Shown here in pieces: positions 29,697 to 40,328 of a DNA stretch of 64,000 nucleotides; within the stretch, counting starts at the first letter, position 1; each line of letters opens with the position of its first letter. The DNA is taken from the NCBI RefSeq assembly GCF_023073715.1, contig NZ_JADPKA010000017.1:1-64000 (forward strand), read 5' to 3'. The position numbers and the translations under genes are program-made. The notes under the pieces were generated by a model. The model saw only the letters and a program-made list of their open reading frames with translations. It had not been told where the DNA came from and searched no databases. This stretch comes from Bradyrhizobium sp. 164. Lineage in GTDB: Bacteria; Pseudomonadota; Alphaproteobacteria; Rhizobiales; Xanthobacteraceae.

Positions 29697-29845
29697 ACCC
29701 CTCTCCCCTTGCGGGAGAGGGTGGCTCACCGCGGAGCGGTGAGACGGGTGAGGGGTATGTCTCCGCACATCCAACTCTCATTTGAATGCGAAACAACCCC
29801 TCATCCGGCGCTTCGCGCCACCTTCTCCCACAAGGGGAGAAGGTA
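29697..29845. repeat. Gene-less inverted pair of the hairpin-plus-tail repeat
   Basis: Two inverted copies of about 50 bases are present. Each has a hairpin (CCTCTCCC-CTTG-CGGGAGAGG on the left, CCTTCTCCC/GGGGAGAAGG on the right), then TGGC, a small GC-rich hairpin, and a tail GGTGAGGGGT or its complement. The head loop CTTG and tail match the arms that flank the DUF559 gene at 19627-20085. It lies between nikR and the EI24-like gene. Confidence 0.78.
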
Positions 29846-29918
29846 AGAATGAAGCCGCCCTTGCCGATGCCACATTGGGTGTCTACCTCTCGCGTGTTGC
29901 TTATTTCAGAGGGTCCCC

Positions 29919-30659
29919 ATGCTGGATGCCGCCGTGAAGGCGTTGTCGCAAATGATCTCGCCGCCGATGCGCTCGATCCTGTGGCGATCGATCGGGCTTG
30001 CGCTGGTGCTGATCACCATCCTGGCGATCGGCCTGCAGCGGCTCCTCAGCTGGTTTGCGACCTCTGGCGAGGTCTGGCTGGAGGGCCTGCTCGGGCCCGG
30101 CTGGCATTCCTCGCTTGAAGTCCTCTCGTGGATCGTCTCGATCGCAGCGGGCCTCGGCGTCGTGTTCGGCGGCGTCTTCCTGATGCCCGCGATCACCTCG
30201 CTGGTGGCGAGCCTGTTCGTCGACGACGTCGCCGACGTCGTCGAGCGTGAGCATTATCCCGCCGAGCGGCCGGGCGTTGCGCTGCCATTCGGCCAGGCAA
30301 TCCTCGAGGGCATCAAGACCGCGCTGCTGACGATTGTGGTTTATCTGATCGCGTTGCCGCTGGTACTCTTCGCCGGCGCCGGCTTCCTGATCTTCTTCCT
30401 CGCTGCCGCCTGGCTGCTCGGCCGAGAATATTTCGAGCTCGCGGCCATGCGCTTCCGCCCGCCGGAGCAAGCCAAGGCGATGCGGCGCGACAACGCCGCA
30501 ACCATCTTCACCGCCGGTCTCTTCATCGCCGCCTTCGTCTCGATTCCGATCGTGAATTTGGCGACGCCGATCTTCGGCATGGCCTTCATGGTCCACATGC
30601 ACAAGCGGCTATCCGGTCCGCGGCCCGAACTGATCGAGCCGGCGCGGCAGATGCGGTGA
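29919..30659 (+). CDS. EI24/CysZ-like membrane protein
   Basis: The protein has 246 residues and about five hydrophobic segments. MLDAAVKALSQMISPPMRSI, PAITSLVASLFVDDVADVVE and AAWLLGREYFELAAMRF match the EI24 / CysZ family, in which the E. coli member is a sulfate permease. Function in alphaproteobacteria is not established, and sulfate transport is only a possibility. It is convergent with nth, 17 bases apart, and no terminator is obvious. Confidence 0.75.
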   Translation: MLDAAVKALSQMISPPMRSILWRSIGLALVLITILAIGLQRLLSWFATSGEVWLEGLLGPGWHSSLEVLSWIVSIAAGLGVVFGGVFLMPAITSLVASLFVDDVADVVEREHYPAERPGVALPFGQAILEGIKTALLTIVVYLIALPLVLFAGAGFLIFFLAAAWLLGREYFELAAMRFRPPEQAKAMRRDNAATIFTAGLFIAAFVSIPIVNLATPIFGMAFMVHMHKRLSGPRPELIEPARQMR

Positions 30660-30676
30660 CGCGCCCGGCGCGGCAC

Positions 30677-31429
30677 TCAGACCGTCTTCTCCGGCCAGCG
30701 GCAGAGATCGTTGATCAGGCAAACCTCGCAGCGCGGCTTGCGCGCGAGACAGGTGTAGCGGCCGTGCAGAATCAGCCAATGATGGGCGTGCAGCATGAAC
30801 TCGGCGGGGATCACCTTTTCGAGACCGAGCTCGACCTCGAGCGGCGTCTTGCCGGGCGCAAGCCCGGTGCGGTTGCCGACGCGGAAGACATGCGTGTCGA
30901 CCGCCATGGTGTGCTCGCCAAAGGCCATGTTGAGCACGACATTCGCGGTCTTGCGTCCCGCGCCGGGCAGCGACTCGATCCCCGCGCGCGTCCGCGGCAC
31001 CTCGCCACCGAATTCGCTGAGCACCTTTGCCGACAGCGCAATGACGTTTTTCGCCTTGGTGCGATAGAGGCCGATGGTCTTGATGTACTCGCGTAGGCGC
31101 TCCTCGCCGAGATCGAGCATCTTCTGCGGGGTGTCGGCCACCTCGAACAACGCGCGCGTCGCCTTGTTCACGCCGGCGTCGGTGGCCTGCGCCGACAGCA
31201 CCACGGCGACCAGCAGCGTGAACGGGTTGACGTGCTCGAGCTCGCCCTTCGGCTCCGGATTGGCCTTGCGGAAACGGCTGAAGGCCTCGTGAATTTCGGC
31301 GGGCGTCCAGGGTTTTGTCGCTTTGAGCGATTTCTTCGCGGGAGCCCTCGGCTTCGCAACGGCCGGCTTTGGCTTTTTCTTCAGCCCGGGAGTTTTGCGC
31401 GGGACCGGCTTGCGGGTGATTTTCGCCAT
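30677..31429 (-). CDS. nth: Endonuclease III (DNA glycosylase/AP lyase)
   Basis: Nth removes oxidised pyrimidines in base excision repair. The helix-hairpin-helix LPGAGRKTANVVLNMAFGEH contains the catalytic Lys, and VDTHVFRVGNRTG contains the catalytic Asp. The [4Fe-4S] loop CLARKPRCEVCLINDLC has four cysteines with 6-2-5 spacing. The 250-residue protein has a basic, proline- and lysine-rich 40-residue N-terminal extension. I chose the ATG at 31429; the open frame reaches 31840 antisense to the next gene. It is divergent from the DUF2244 gene with only 22 bases between starts. Confidence 0.95.
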   Translation of the reverse strand: MAKITRKPVPRKTPGLKKKPKPAVAKPRAPAKKSLKATKPWTPAEIHEAFSRFRKANPEPKGELEHVNPFTLLVAVVLSAQATDAGVNKATRALFEVADTPQKMLDLGEERLREYIKTIGLYRTKAKNVIALSAKVLSEFGGEVPRTRAGIESLPGAGRKTANVVLNMAFGEHTMAVDTHVFRVGNRTGLAPGKTPLEVELGLEKVIPAEFMLHAHHWLILHGRYTCLARKPRCEVCLINDLCRWPEKTV

Positions 31430-31451
31430 GATTGGGATATACTGAGCGACG

Positions 31452-31985
31452 ATGAGCACAGGCAACGAAATTGAGCGCAAGCCTTCTGAAGATCCGCGCG
31501 AAGTGCAGATCTTCTCCGCGCTGCTGACGCCACATCGCTCGCTGAATCGCACCGGCTTCCTCGCCGTGATGCTGTTCCTGAGCGTGGTCAGCTTCGTCAC
31601 GGGGCTCGCCTTTCTGATGATGGGCGCCTGGCCGGTGTTCGGCTTCTTCGGGCTCGACGTCCTCGTGATCTGGTGGGCCTTCAAGGCCAATTTCCGCGCC
31701 GCGCGGGCCAGCGAGGAGATCATGGTCACCCCTTCCGAATTGCGCGTGCGTCGCGTCAGCGATCGCGGCCAGGTCGCCGAATGGACGTTCAATCCGCTCT
31801 GGGTCCGGCTCGACATGGAAATCGACGAGGACTTTGGCATCGAGCATCTCTACCTCATCTCGCGCGGCCACCAGATCCAGATCGCCCGCTTCCTCGGGCC
31901 GGACGAAAAGGCAAGCTTTTACAAAGGCTTGTTTGAGGCATTGAACGCCGCCAAGCGCGGCCCGACCTACAACCCGGTCAGCTGA
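31452..31985 (+). CDS. DUF2244 membrane protein
   Basis: The protein has 177 residues. Two adjacent hydrophobic helices (residues about 35-80: FLAVMLFLSVVSFVTGLAFL, VFGFFGLDVLVIWWAF) are followed by a soluble domain of beta character (EEIMVTPSELRVRRVSDRGQ, WTFNPLWVRLDM). This is the DUF2244 pattern. No function is known; in alphaproteobacteria the family often lies near respiratory or nth genes. Its start region is shared with divergent nth. Confidence 0.83.
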   Translation: MSTGNEIERKPSEDPREVQIFSALLTPHRSLNRTGFLAVMLFLSVVSFVTGLAFLMMGAWPVFGFFGLDVLVIWWAFKANFRAARASEEIMVTPSELRVRRVSDRGQVAEWTFNPLWVRLDMEIDEDFGIEHLYLISRGHQIQIARFLGPDEKASFYKGLFEALNAAKRGPTYNPVS

Positions 31986-32039
31986 TTCCAGATCGGAAAT
32001 CGGGTGGTTTCGCACCCTTCCCTCTCCTACATTTCGGTC

Positions 32040-32936
32040 ATGATGACACTCGCCATACATGACCAGCGCCTGGCCAAGCCGGGCCCCCAGAACGCCGCGC
32101 TGCGCGACTATGATTCCGTGCGCCGGGCGATCGCGTTCATCTCCGAAAACTGGCGGACGCAGCCGACCATCGAGGCGATGGCAGATGCGGCCGGCGTCAC
32201 GCCCGATGAGCTGCACCATCTGTTCCGCCGCTGGGCCTCGATCACGCCGAAGGCATTCATGCAGGCGCTCACCCTCGACCATGCCAAGGGGCTCCTGCGG
32301 GATTCTGCGAGCGTCCTCGATGCGGCGCTCGACTCCGGCCTGTCAGGCCCCGGCCGCCTGCACGATCTCTTCGTCACCCACGAAGCGATGTCGCCGGGCG
32401 AATGGAAGAACGGCGGCGTGGGATTGACGCTGCGCTACGGCTTCCATCCCTCGCCATTCGGCACCGCGATCGTGATCGCGACCGACCGCGGCTTGTCGGG
32501 GCTGGCCTTCGCCGACCATGGCGAGGAGAAGATCGCGCTCGCCGACATGACGCGACGCTGGCCAAAAGCGACTTATGTGGAAGATCACGAAGGCACCGCG
32601 CCGTTGGCGCAGCGCATCTTCGACACGAAGCTGTGGCGGCCGGACCAGCCGCTACGCGTGGTCCTGATCGGCACTGATTTCGAGGTGCGGGTGTGGGAGA
32701 CCCTGCTGAAGATTCCGATGGGACGCGCGGTGTCCTATTCCGACATCGCCTGCAACATCAACAGCCCGAAGGCCTCGCGCGCCGTCGGGGCCGCGGTCGG
32801 CAAGAACCCGGTCTCGTTCGTGGTGCCCTGCCACCGCGCCCTCGGCAAGAGCGGCACGCTCACCGGCTACCACTGGGGCATCACCCGCAAGCAGGCGATG
32901 CTGGGCTGGGAGGCGGGGCGGCTGGGAATGCAGTAG
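32040..32936 (+). CDS. Ada-like protein: AraC-type HTH fused to O6-methylguanine-DNA methyltransferase
   Basis: The protein has 298 residues. Residues about 20-110 form an AraC-type helix-turn-helix (AIAFISENWRTQPTIEAMAD, DELHHLFRRWASITPKAFMQ). The C-terminal half is the suicidal methyltransferase with FEVRVWETLLKIPMGRAVSY and the acceptor motif VVPCHRAL. It repairs O6-alkylguanine by transferring the alkyl group to that Cys. The zinc Cys domain of E. coli Ada, which senses methylphosphotriesters, is absent, so any regulatory role must work differently. I chose MMTLAIHDQ at 32040 over the open frame start at 32004. Confidence 0.9.
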   Translation: MMTLAIHDQRLAKPGPQNAALRDYDSVRRAIAFISENWRTQPTIEAMADAAGVTPDELHHLFRRWASITPKAFMQALTLDHAKGLLRDSASVLDAALDSGLSGPGRLHDLFVTHEAMSPGEWKNGGVGLTLRYGFHPSPFGTAIVIATDRGLSGLAFADHGEEKIALADMTRRWPKATYVEDHEGTAPLAQRIFDTKLWRPDQPLRVVLIGTDFEVRVWETLLKIPMGRAVSYSDIACNINSPKASRAVGAAVGKNPVSFVVPCHRALGKSGTLTGYHWGITRKQAMLGWEAGRLGMQ

Positions 32937-32941
32937 CTATT

Positions 32942-32983
32942 GTCATCCCGGCCTGGTCGGCAATCGCGCAAGGTCGGGACGAC
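32942..32983. terminator. Hairpin between convergent genes
   Basis: GTCATCCCG and CGGGACGAC pair with one mismatch around a GC-rich 24-base loop, five bases after the Ada-like stop and before the gpmA 3' end. It is likely a degraded intergenic repeat acting as a terminator. Confidence 0.4.
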
Positions 32984-33029
32984 ACCGAATGTGAGGGCGC
33001 GGTCTCACCGCACCTCGCACGATCGCGGC

Positions 33030-33653
33030 CTACCCCGCCAGATCCAGTTTCGACGCCACGGTTGAATCCGCATTGAGGCGGTAGATGATCGGCACGCCGG
33101 TCGCGAGCTCGCGCTTCAAAATGCCTTCAGGTGAAAGCTTTTCCAGCACCATGATCAGCGCGCGCAGCGAGTTGCCGTGGGCGGCGACCAGCGTGCGCTT
33201 GCCATTGAGCACGCTGGGCAGAATCTCCTGCACGTAGTACGGCAGCGCCCGCGCGAGGGTGTCCTTCAGGCTTTCGCCGCCGGGCGGCGGCACGTCGTAG
33301 GAGCGGCGCCAGATCAGCACCTGGTCCTCGCCCCATTTCTTGCGGGCGTCATCCTTGTTGAGGCCGGAGAGATCGCCATAGTCGCGTTCGTTCAGCGCGA
33401 GGTTCTTCGAAGTCGGCAGGCCTTCCTGCCCGAGTTCACCGAGGATGAGGTCGAGCGTGTGCTGCGCGCGCGTCAGCACCGAGGTGTAGGCGACGTCGAA
33501 CACCAGGCCCTGCGCCTTCAGCTTACGGCCGGCTTCCTTCGCTTCAGTCACGCCTAGCTCGGTGAGATCAGGGTCCTTCCAGCCTGTGAACAGGTTCTTC
33601 AGATTCCATTCGCTCTGGCCGTGGCGTACGAGCACGAGAAGACGTTCGCTCAT
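33030..33653 (-). CDS. gpmA: 2,3-bisphosphoglycerate-dependent phosphoglycerate mutase
   Basis: This enzyme interconverts 3- and 2-phosphoglycerate in glycolysis and gluconeogenesis. [10 protein letters not shown] with the phosphorylated H11, [26 protein letters not shown] and [11 protein letters not shown] with the second histidine are all present. It has 207 residues, shorter than the 250-residue E. coli protein, as in other alphaproteobacteria, because C-terminal flaps are reduced. It is 19 bases downstream of dapB on the same strand and probably co-transcribed. Confidence 0.96.
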   Translation of the reverse strand: MSERLLVLVRHGQSEWNLKNLFTGWKDPDLTELGVTEAKEAGRKLKAQGLVFDVAYTSVLTRAQHTLDLILGELGQEGLPTSKNLALNERDYGDLSGLNKDDARKKWGEDQVLIWRRSYDVPPPGGESLKDTLARALPYYVQEILPSVLNGKRTLVAAHGNSLRALIMVLEKLSPEGILKRELATGVPIIYRLNADSTVASKLDLAG

Positions 33654-33672
33654 TCACTGCTTTCCGTTTCGT

Positions 33673-34488
33673 TCAGATGTCAGACAGGCCGAGCACGTCG
33701 GCCATGGAGTAATGCCCCGGCTTCTTGCCATGCGCCCACAGCGCCGCCTTGAGCGCGCCATGGGCGAACAGCATGCGGTCCTCGGCGTGATGCGACAGCG
33801 TCAGGCGCTCGAACGGGCCGAGGAAGCTAACACTGTGATCGCCGGCCGCGGTGCCGCCCCGCAGCGAGGCAAACCCGATGTCGCCCGGGCGGCGCGTGCC
33901 GGTGAGGCCGTCCCGGCCGCGCGCGGCGTGCTCATCGAGCGGTATGCCGCGGCCGCTCGCGGCCGCCTGGCCCAGCATCAGTGCCGTGCCCGAGGGCGCG
34001 TCGACCTTCATGCGATGATGGGTCTCGACGATCTCGATGTCAAAACTCGGGTCGAGCGCTTTGGCGACGCGCTTGACCACGGCCGCGAGCAGGTTGACGC
34101 CGAGACTCATATTGCCGGATTGCACCACGACAGCGCGGTTGGTCACGCTCTTGATCACGGCGTTATCCGAGCCCGACAGCCCGGTCGTGCCGATGACGTG
34201 GACGAGGCCGCGCTCGGCGGCGATCGCGACATTGGCGATGGTCGCGGCCGGCACGGTAAAATCGAGGATGCCGTCGGCATCCTTGGACATCGCCCATAGG
34301 TCGGCAGAGAGCTTGATGCCGTTGGCCGGGAGGCCTGCGAGCACGCCGGCATCCTTGCCGAGCAGCTCCGAGCCCGGCGCCTCCAGCGCGCCGGCCAGCA
34401 CTGCGCCTTTGCTCTCGGCAATCGCCCGCGTCAGCGCGCGGCCCATCCGGCCGCCGGCCCCAGCAACAATCAAGCGCATGTCGGACAT
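33673..34488 (-). CDS. dapB: 4-hydroxy-tetrahydrodipicolinate reductase
   Basis: DapB reduces hydroxy-tetrahydrodipicolinate in lysine and diaminopimelate synthesis. The N-terminal Rossmann motif is [16 protein letters not shown], the substrate site is [19 protein letters not shown], and GDHSVSFLG lies near the C-terminus. It is 271 residues, full length. I chose the ATG at 34488 ([10 protein letters not shown]); the open frame to 34617 reads through a palindromic repeat. It precedes gpmA. Confidence 0.96.
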   Translation of the reverse strand: MSDMRLIVAGAGGRMGRALTRAIAESKGAVLAGALEAPGSELLGKDAGVLAGLPANGIKLSADLWAMSKDADGILDFTVPAATIANVAIAAERGLVHVIGTTGLSGSDNAVIKSVTNRAVVVQSGNMSLGVNLLAAVVKRVAKALDPSFDIEIVETHHRMKVDAPSGTALMLGQAAASGRGIPLDEHAARGRDGLTGTRRPGDIGFASLRGGTAAGDHSVSFLGPFERLTLSHHAEDRMLFAHGALKAALWAHGKKPGHYSMADVLGLSDI

Positions 34489-34557
34489 GGTGTGATCCTC
34501 TCCGCTGCCGTTGTAGCGGGGGCAGACAGTTCCGGCAACCGAGGGGCCTGACACCAT

Positions 34558-34661
34558 CGTCATTCCGGGGCGATGCGCAGCATCGAACCCGGAATCTCGA
34601 GATTCCCCGGTGCGCAATTGCGCACCTGAGGCCTGGGCCTTCGGACCATCCCGGAATGACG
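34558..34661. repeat. Palindromic intergenic repeat (CGTCATTCCGGG ends)
   Basis: CGTCATTCCGGG and CCCGGAATGACG bound 104 bases containing further hairpins (GGAATCTCGAGATTCC and GTGCGCAATTGCGCAC are perfect palindromes). It fills most of the space between the DUF1330 gene and dapB, leaving about 70 bases for a dapB promoter. Confidence 0.85.
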
Positions 34662-34668
34662 GCGTGCT

Positions 34669-34980
34669 TCAGCCGTCCGACGGCTGCGGGCCGTCATAGC
34701 CCTCGATGATAATGAGATCGGCGATGGAGTGCGGCTGGCGCACCTTGATGTTGGCTTGGTATTCCGGCGAGTTGTAGCAGGCGAGCGCGGTCTCGTAGTC
34801 CGGGAATTCGATCACGACGTTGCGGTTGCGGCTGGCGCCTTCGACGGCGGTGAACTTGCCGGCGCGAACGACGAAGCGGCCACCCCATTTCTTGAAGATC
34901 GGACCGTTGGCGACGGCATAGGGCTTGTAGCCCTCGTCATTGCTCACATCGACGCGCCCGATCCAGTAGCCTTTTGCCAT
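34669..34980 (-). CDS. DUF1330 protein
   Basis: The protein has 103 residues with a dimeric alpha/beta ferredoxin-like fold. MAKGYWIGRVDVSNDEGYKP, FVVRAGKFTAVEG, RNVVIEFPDYETALACYNSP and YQANIKVR are the family's conserved blocks. No biochemical function is established. It lies 21 bases downstream of pyrF on the same strand, so it is likely in the same message. GAGGGAGAA precedes the ATG. Confidence 0.88.
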   Translation of the reverse strand: MAKGYWIGRVDVSNDEGYKPYAVANGPIFKKWGGRFVVRAGKFTAVEGASRNRNVVIEFPDYETALACYNSPEYQANIKVRQPHSIADLIIIEGYDGPQPSDG

Positions 34981-35001
34981 TGTTGTTCTCCCTCTTGTTA
35001 A

Positions 35002-35712
35002 TCAGCCGAGCGCCTGCGCGATCTCGGCTTGAATGGCTTCCGCGATTGCCTTGGGCTCGGTGGCTTCCACCACCGGCCGCCCGACGACGAGGTAGTCGGC
35101 GCCGGCAACGATGGCGCGGCCGGGCGCCATGATGCGCTTCTGGTCGCCGCTTGCCGAACCCGCCGGGCGGATGCCGGGCGTGACGAGGCTCATCTGATGG
35201 CCAACAATCTTGCGCAAGGCACCCACCTCTTCCGGCGAGCAGACGAGACCATCGACGCCGAGCACCTGCGCCTGCTGCGCGCGCGCTTCGACCAGTTCGG
35301 AGACGCCGAGCCGATAGCCGGCCGCGTGCAGATCATCCTCATTGTAGGACGTCAGCACGGTGACGGCGAGGATCTTCAGGTTCGAATTGGCGCGGCCTTC
35401 GACAGCGCCCTTCATGGTCTGTGGATAGGCGTGCACGGTGAGGAAGGTTGCGCCGAGCTTGGTGATGCTCTCGACGCCTTGCGTCACGGTGTTGCCGATG
35501 TCGTGCAGCTTGAGATCGAGAAAGACCTTCTTGCCCTTGTCGGCGAGCCGGCCGACCAGCGGCAAGCCATCGGCATAGGCGAGCCGGTATCCAATCTTGT
35601 AGAAATTGACGCTATCGCCGAGCCTGTTGACCATCGCTTCCGCGATATCGACGCTCGGCACATCGAGCGCAACGATCAAGCGGTCCTTCGGGGCGATCTC
35701 GGCTGGCGTCAT
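35002..35712 (-). CDS. pyrF: Orotidine 5'-phosphate decarboxylase
   Basis: PyrF forms UMP, the last step of pyrimidine synthesis. The catalytic motif [14 protein letters not shown] has the DxKxxD set, and the N-terminal [18 protein letters not shown] and the phosphate loop with PGIRPAG and VVGRPV are typical. It has 236 residues. The ATG follows AGGTGAC, and its start is only six bases after the stop of the FMN reductase gene, so the two are coupled. Confidence 0.96.
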   Translation of the reverse strand: MTPAEIAPKDRLIVALDVPSVDIAEAMVNRLGDSVNFYKIGYRLAYADGLPLVGRLADKGKKVFLDLKLHDIGNTVTQGVESITKLGATFLTVHAYPQTMKGAVEGRANSNLKILAVTVLTSYNEDDLHAAGYRLGVSELVEARAQQAQVLGVDGLVCSPEEVGALRKIVGHQMSLVTPGIRPAGSASGDQKRIMAPGRAIVAGADYLVVGRPVVEATEPKAIAEAIQAEIAQALG

Positions 35713-35718
35713 GTCACC

Positions 35719-36297
35719 TCACATCATGCGTTGGGAAATGTCGATCAACTGCCGCACCAGTGCCTGCAACGCGGCGATATCGCCCTCGTTCTTCAGCCTG
35801 TCCATATCGTCATAGGCCTGGTCGGCAAAGGCAAGCGTGAGCTGGTTGGCAATCACATTGGCATGGCAGGAGGTCAGGATCAGCCGCAACGCCTGCAGCG
35901 CACGGGCCGCGCCCAGCCGGCTCTGTGAGGCGCCGGCGAGCGCGAAGACGCGATTGCGGAACACGTCGCCGCGCGCCTCGTGCAGATCGTGTACGCGGCT
36001 GACCCAGTCGATCGCGTTCTTCAGCAGCGGCGGCACCGAAGCATTATATTCGGGCGTGACGATCAGCACGCCGTGATGCGCGCCGATCATGCGCTTGAGA
36101 TTGATTGCGTGCTTGGGCACGCCGGATTTGGCCTGGAGGTCGCCGTCATAGATCGGCAGCGGAAAATCAGCGAGCGAGATGCGGGTGATTTCGACGCCGG
36201 CCTGGGCGAATTCATACGCCGCGACCGCCGCCAGCTTCGCGTTATGCGAGCCGGTGCGCAGCGAGCCGGGAATGATCAGGATCTTGGGAGCTGACAT
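35719..36297 (-). CDS. NADPH-dependent FMN reductase-family flavoprotein
   Basis: The protein has 192 residues with the flavodoxin-like fold. The FMN phosphate loop is IIPGSLRTGSHNAKLA and the isoalloxazine loop is VTPEYNASVPPLLKNAIDW, both classical for the NADPH:FMN/chromate/azo reductase family. The natural electron acceptor is unknown; quinones are common in relatives. I chose the ATG at 36297 (MSAPKILIIPGS). It lies between pmtA and pyrF in an apparent operon. Confidence 0.87.
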   Translation of the reverse strand: MSAPKILIIPGSLRTGSHNAKLAAVAAYEFAQAGVEITRISLADFPLPIYDGDLQAKSGVPKHAINLKRMIGAHHGVLIVTPEYNASVPPLLKNAIDWVSRVHDLHEARGDVFRNRVFALAGASQSRLGAARALQALRLILTSCHANVIANQLTLAFADQAYDDMDRLKNEGDIAALQALVRQLIDISQRMM

Positions 36298-36354
36298 CCA
36301 ATCCAATGCGTTCGGCGAAAAGAGCCCGCCGCGCAAAACGAGGAGCCGGCGGAA

Positions 36355-36954
36355 TTAATCCTTGCGATACACCCAGACGCGGGCCGGCGGAAGGTTCATC
36401 CAGATCCGTTCAGAGGCCTCTGTGGACACGCCGGGCAGTGATTTCGGGATCGGCGGCACCACCGCATAGGTGAACTGGATGAAGGGCGCACCGGGCGCCA
36501 GCGCCGTGAAGGCGTCGCGGACGAGCCGCAGCCGCGTCAGCATCGGTTTTGTGACGAGCGGCAGGCCGGAGACGACCGCGGAGGCCGGCTCGCTCAAGAC
36601 GTTCCAGAGCGTATCGCGCAAGCGATAGGCATCGCCCTGCACCACCTTGGCCTGCGGGTAGCGGTCGCGCAGCAGCGCACAGAAGCCAGGATTGTATTCG
36701 ACGAGGACGAGACGCTTCTGGTCGATGCCGCGCTCGATCAAAGCCGAGGTGATGGCACCCGTGCCGGGCCCGAGCTCGACTACCGGAGCGTCGGAGTCGA
36801 TATCGACGTAATGGGCCATGGTCCGAGCCAGCAGCTTGCCCGACGGCATCACCGCGCCCATGTGCAGCGGCTTTTCGATCCACGATCTGAGAAAGCGTAC
36901 CTCATCATCGAGACGAGGCTTCTTCAACGCACGCGCGGACGATGGCAATGGCAT
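36355..36954 (-). CDS. pmtA: Phospholipid N-methyltransferase (rhizobial PmtA type)
   Basis: The protein has 199 residues and is SAM-dependent. Motif I is VVELGPGTGAITSAL; the N-terminal FLRSWIEKPLHMGAVMPSGK and the later VVSGLPLVTKPMLTRLRL are characteristic of the Sinorhizobium-type PmtA group. In rhizobia such enzymes methylate phosphatidylethanolamine toward phosphatidylcholine. Bradyrhizobia carry several paralogues with different specificity (mono- versus di-methylated products), so the exact step is uncertain; rRNA adenine dimethylase-like folds are a distant alternative. It lies upstream of the FMN reductase gene and downstream of dnaJ. Confidence 0.8.
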   Translation of the reverse strand: MPLPSSARALKKPRLDDEVRFLRSWIEKPLHMGAVMPSGKLLARTMAHYVDIDSDAPVVELGPGTGAITSALIERGIDQKRLVLVEYNPGFCALLRDRYPQAKVVQGDAYRLRDTLWNVLSEPASAVVSGLPLVTKPMLTRLRLVRDAFTALAPGAPFIQFTYAVVPPIPKSLPGVSTEASERIWMNLPPARVWVYRKD

Positions 36955-37041
36955 GTCTGGACCGGACGGGACCGCAGGACGCGGCGTGTCAGAAAATGGT
37001 CATAAAGACGTATAGGCCGAAGGCGGCACGGTCAAGACGCG

Positions 37042-38181
37042 TCAACTCGCCCGATTACCGAAGAAATCCTTGACCTTGGCGAAGAAGCCCTCTGATTCCG
37101 GCTGCGTATTGCCGGAGGACAGCTTTTCGAACTCGGCCAGCAATTCCTGCTGCTTCCTGGTGAGGTTCTGCGGGGTCTCGACCACGACCTGGACGTACAT
37201 GTCGCCCATCTGGCGCGAGCGCAGCACCGGCATGCCCTTTGATGCGATGCGGAAGCGGCGGCCCGACTGGGTTCCGGCGGGCACCTTCACCTTGGCCTTG
37301 CTCTTCTCGATCGTCGGCACCTCGAACTCGCCGCCAAGGGCGGCTGTCACCATCGAGATCGGCACGCGGCAATGCAGATCGGCGCCGTCGCGCTGGAAGA
37401 ACTGGTGCTGGGCCAGCGACAGGAAGATGTAGAGGTCGCCGGGCGGGCCGCCGCGGACCCCGGCCTCGCCCTCGCCGGCGAGCCTGATCCTCGTGCCGTC
37501 CTCGACGCCTTGCGGAATGTTGACTGACAGCGTGCGCTCGCGGGTGACCCGGCCCTGTCCCGAGCAGGACGGGCAGGCATCCTCGATCATCTGGCCGCGG
37601 CCCTGACAGCCGGGACAGGTGCGCTCGAGGGTGAAGAATCCCTGCGACTGCCGCACGCGCCCGGCGCCGCCGCAGGTCGAGCAGGTCTTCGGCTTGGTCC
37701 CGGCCTTGGCGCCGATGCCCGAGCAGGCCTCGCAGGTGACCGAGACCGGAATCTCGATCTGCGCGTTCTTGCCGCCAAAGGCTTCCTCGAGCGTGATCTC
37801 CATGTTGTAGCGCAGGTCGGCGCCACGCTCGCGACCGCCGCGGCCGCGCTGTCCAGCCATGCCGAACAGGTCTTCGAAAATGTCAGAGAAGGAGGAGGCG
37901 AAGCCCGCGCCGAAACCGGCACCGCCGCCGCCGAAACCGCCGCCCTGCTCGAACGCGGCATGGCCGTAGCGATCGTACGCGGCACGCTTGTCCTTGTCCT
38001 TGAGGATCTCGTAGGCCTCGTTGATTTCCTTGAACTTGACCTCGCTGGTTTGATCCCCCGGATTGCGATCGGGATGGAATTTCATCGCCAGCTTGCGAAA
38101 CGACGATTTCAGCTTGGATTCGTCGGCGTCGCGATCGACCTCCAGGGTCTCGTAGTAGCAGCGCTTGGTGGACGTGGACAT
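37042..38181 (-). CDS. dnaJ: Chaperone DnaJ
   Basis: DnaJ delivers unfolded proteins to DnaK and stimulates its ATPase. The J domain (residues 1-72) contains the HPD motif in [12 protein letters not shown] Gly/Phe-rich linker follows ([15 protein letters not shown]). Four CxxCxGxG zinc motifs are present ([32 protein letters not shown]), then the substrate domains. It has 379 residues. It is transcribed after dnaK, with 245 bases between that hold hairpins. Confidence 0.98.
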   Translation of the reverse strand: MSTSTKRCYYETLEVDRDADESKLKSSFRKLAMKFHPDRNPGDQTSEVKFKEINEAYEILKDKDKRAAYDRYGHAAFEQGGGFGGGGAGFGAGFASSFSDIFEDLFGMAGQRGRGGRERGADLRYNMEITLEEAFGGKNAQIEIPVSVTCEACSGIGAKAGTKPKTCSTCGGAGRVRQSQGFFTLERTCPGCQGRGQMIEDACPSCSGQGRVTRERTLSVNIPQGVEDGTRIRLAGEGEAGVRGGPPGDLYIFLSLAQHQFFQRDGADLHCRVPISMVTAALGGEFEVPTIEKSKAKVKVPAGTQSGRRFRIASKGMPVLRSRQMGDMYVQVVVETPQNLTRKQQELLAEFEKLSSGNTQPESEGFFAKVKDFFGNRAS

Positions 38182-38426
38182 GATGAGCTCGGTCTATCCA
38201 ATCGCGTATCAAGTCGGAGCGAAACGACGCCGCTGCGCGACGACATGAGCGTCCCTCCGCCTTACGGCGGAAGACGGCACAGCGGCGTTCAGCATAACGG
38301 CTGAGAATTGATCGATCGTAACGGGCGCCTTGCCCGCCCGTCCCGACGCGGCGGCCTCCCCCGCGAGGGGGGAGGTCGGTAGCGCGTGTGGGGTCCAAGC
38401 CGTCCGCATCGTTACCCTCTCGGGGT
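38182..38426. other. dnaK-dnaJ intergenic region with nested inverted repeats
   Basis: GACGCCGCTGCGC near 38226 is inverted as GCACAGCGGCGTTC near 38278, enclosing a hairpin TCCGCC-TTAC-GGCGGA. A separate hairpin lies at 38354. No gene is seen. The structures could act as processing or attenuation elements between dnaK and dnaJ. Confidence 0.5.
38354..38375. repeat. Single hairpin of the C/G-tract repeat type
   Basis: GCCTCCCCC-GCGA-GGGGGGAGGT forms a strong stem. It resembles the hairpin head of the arms that flank the DUF559 gene, without a clear tail. It lies 52 bases downstream of the dnaK stop. Confidence 0.55.
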
Positions 38427-40328
<1,902 letters not shown>

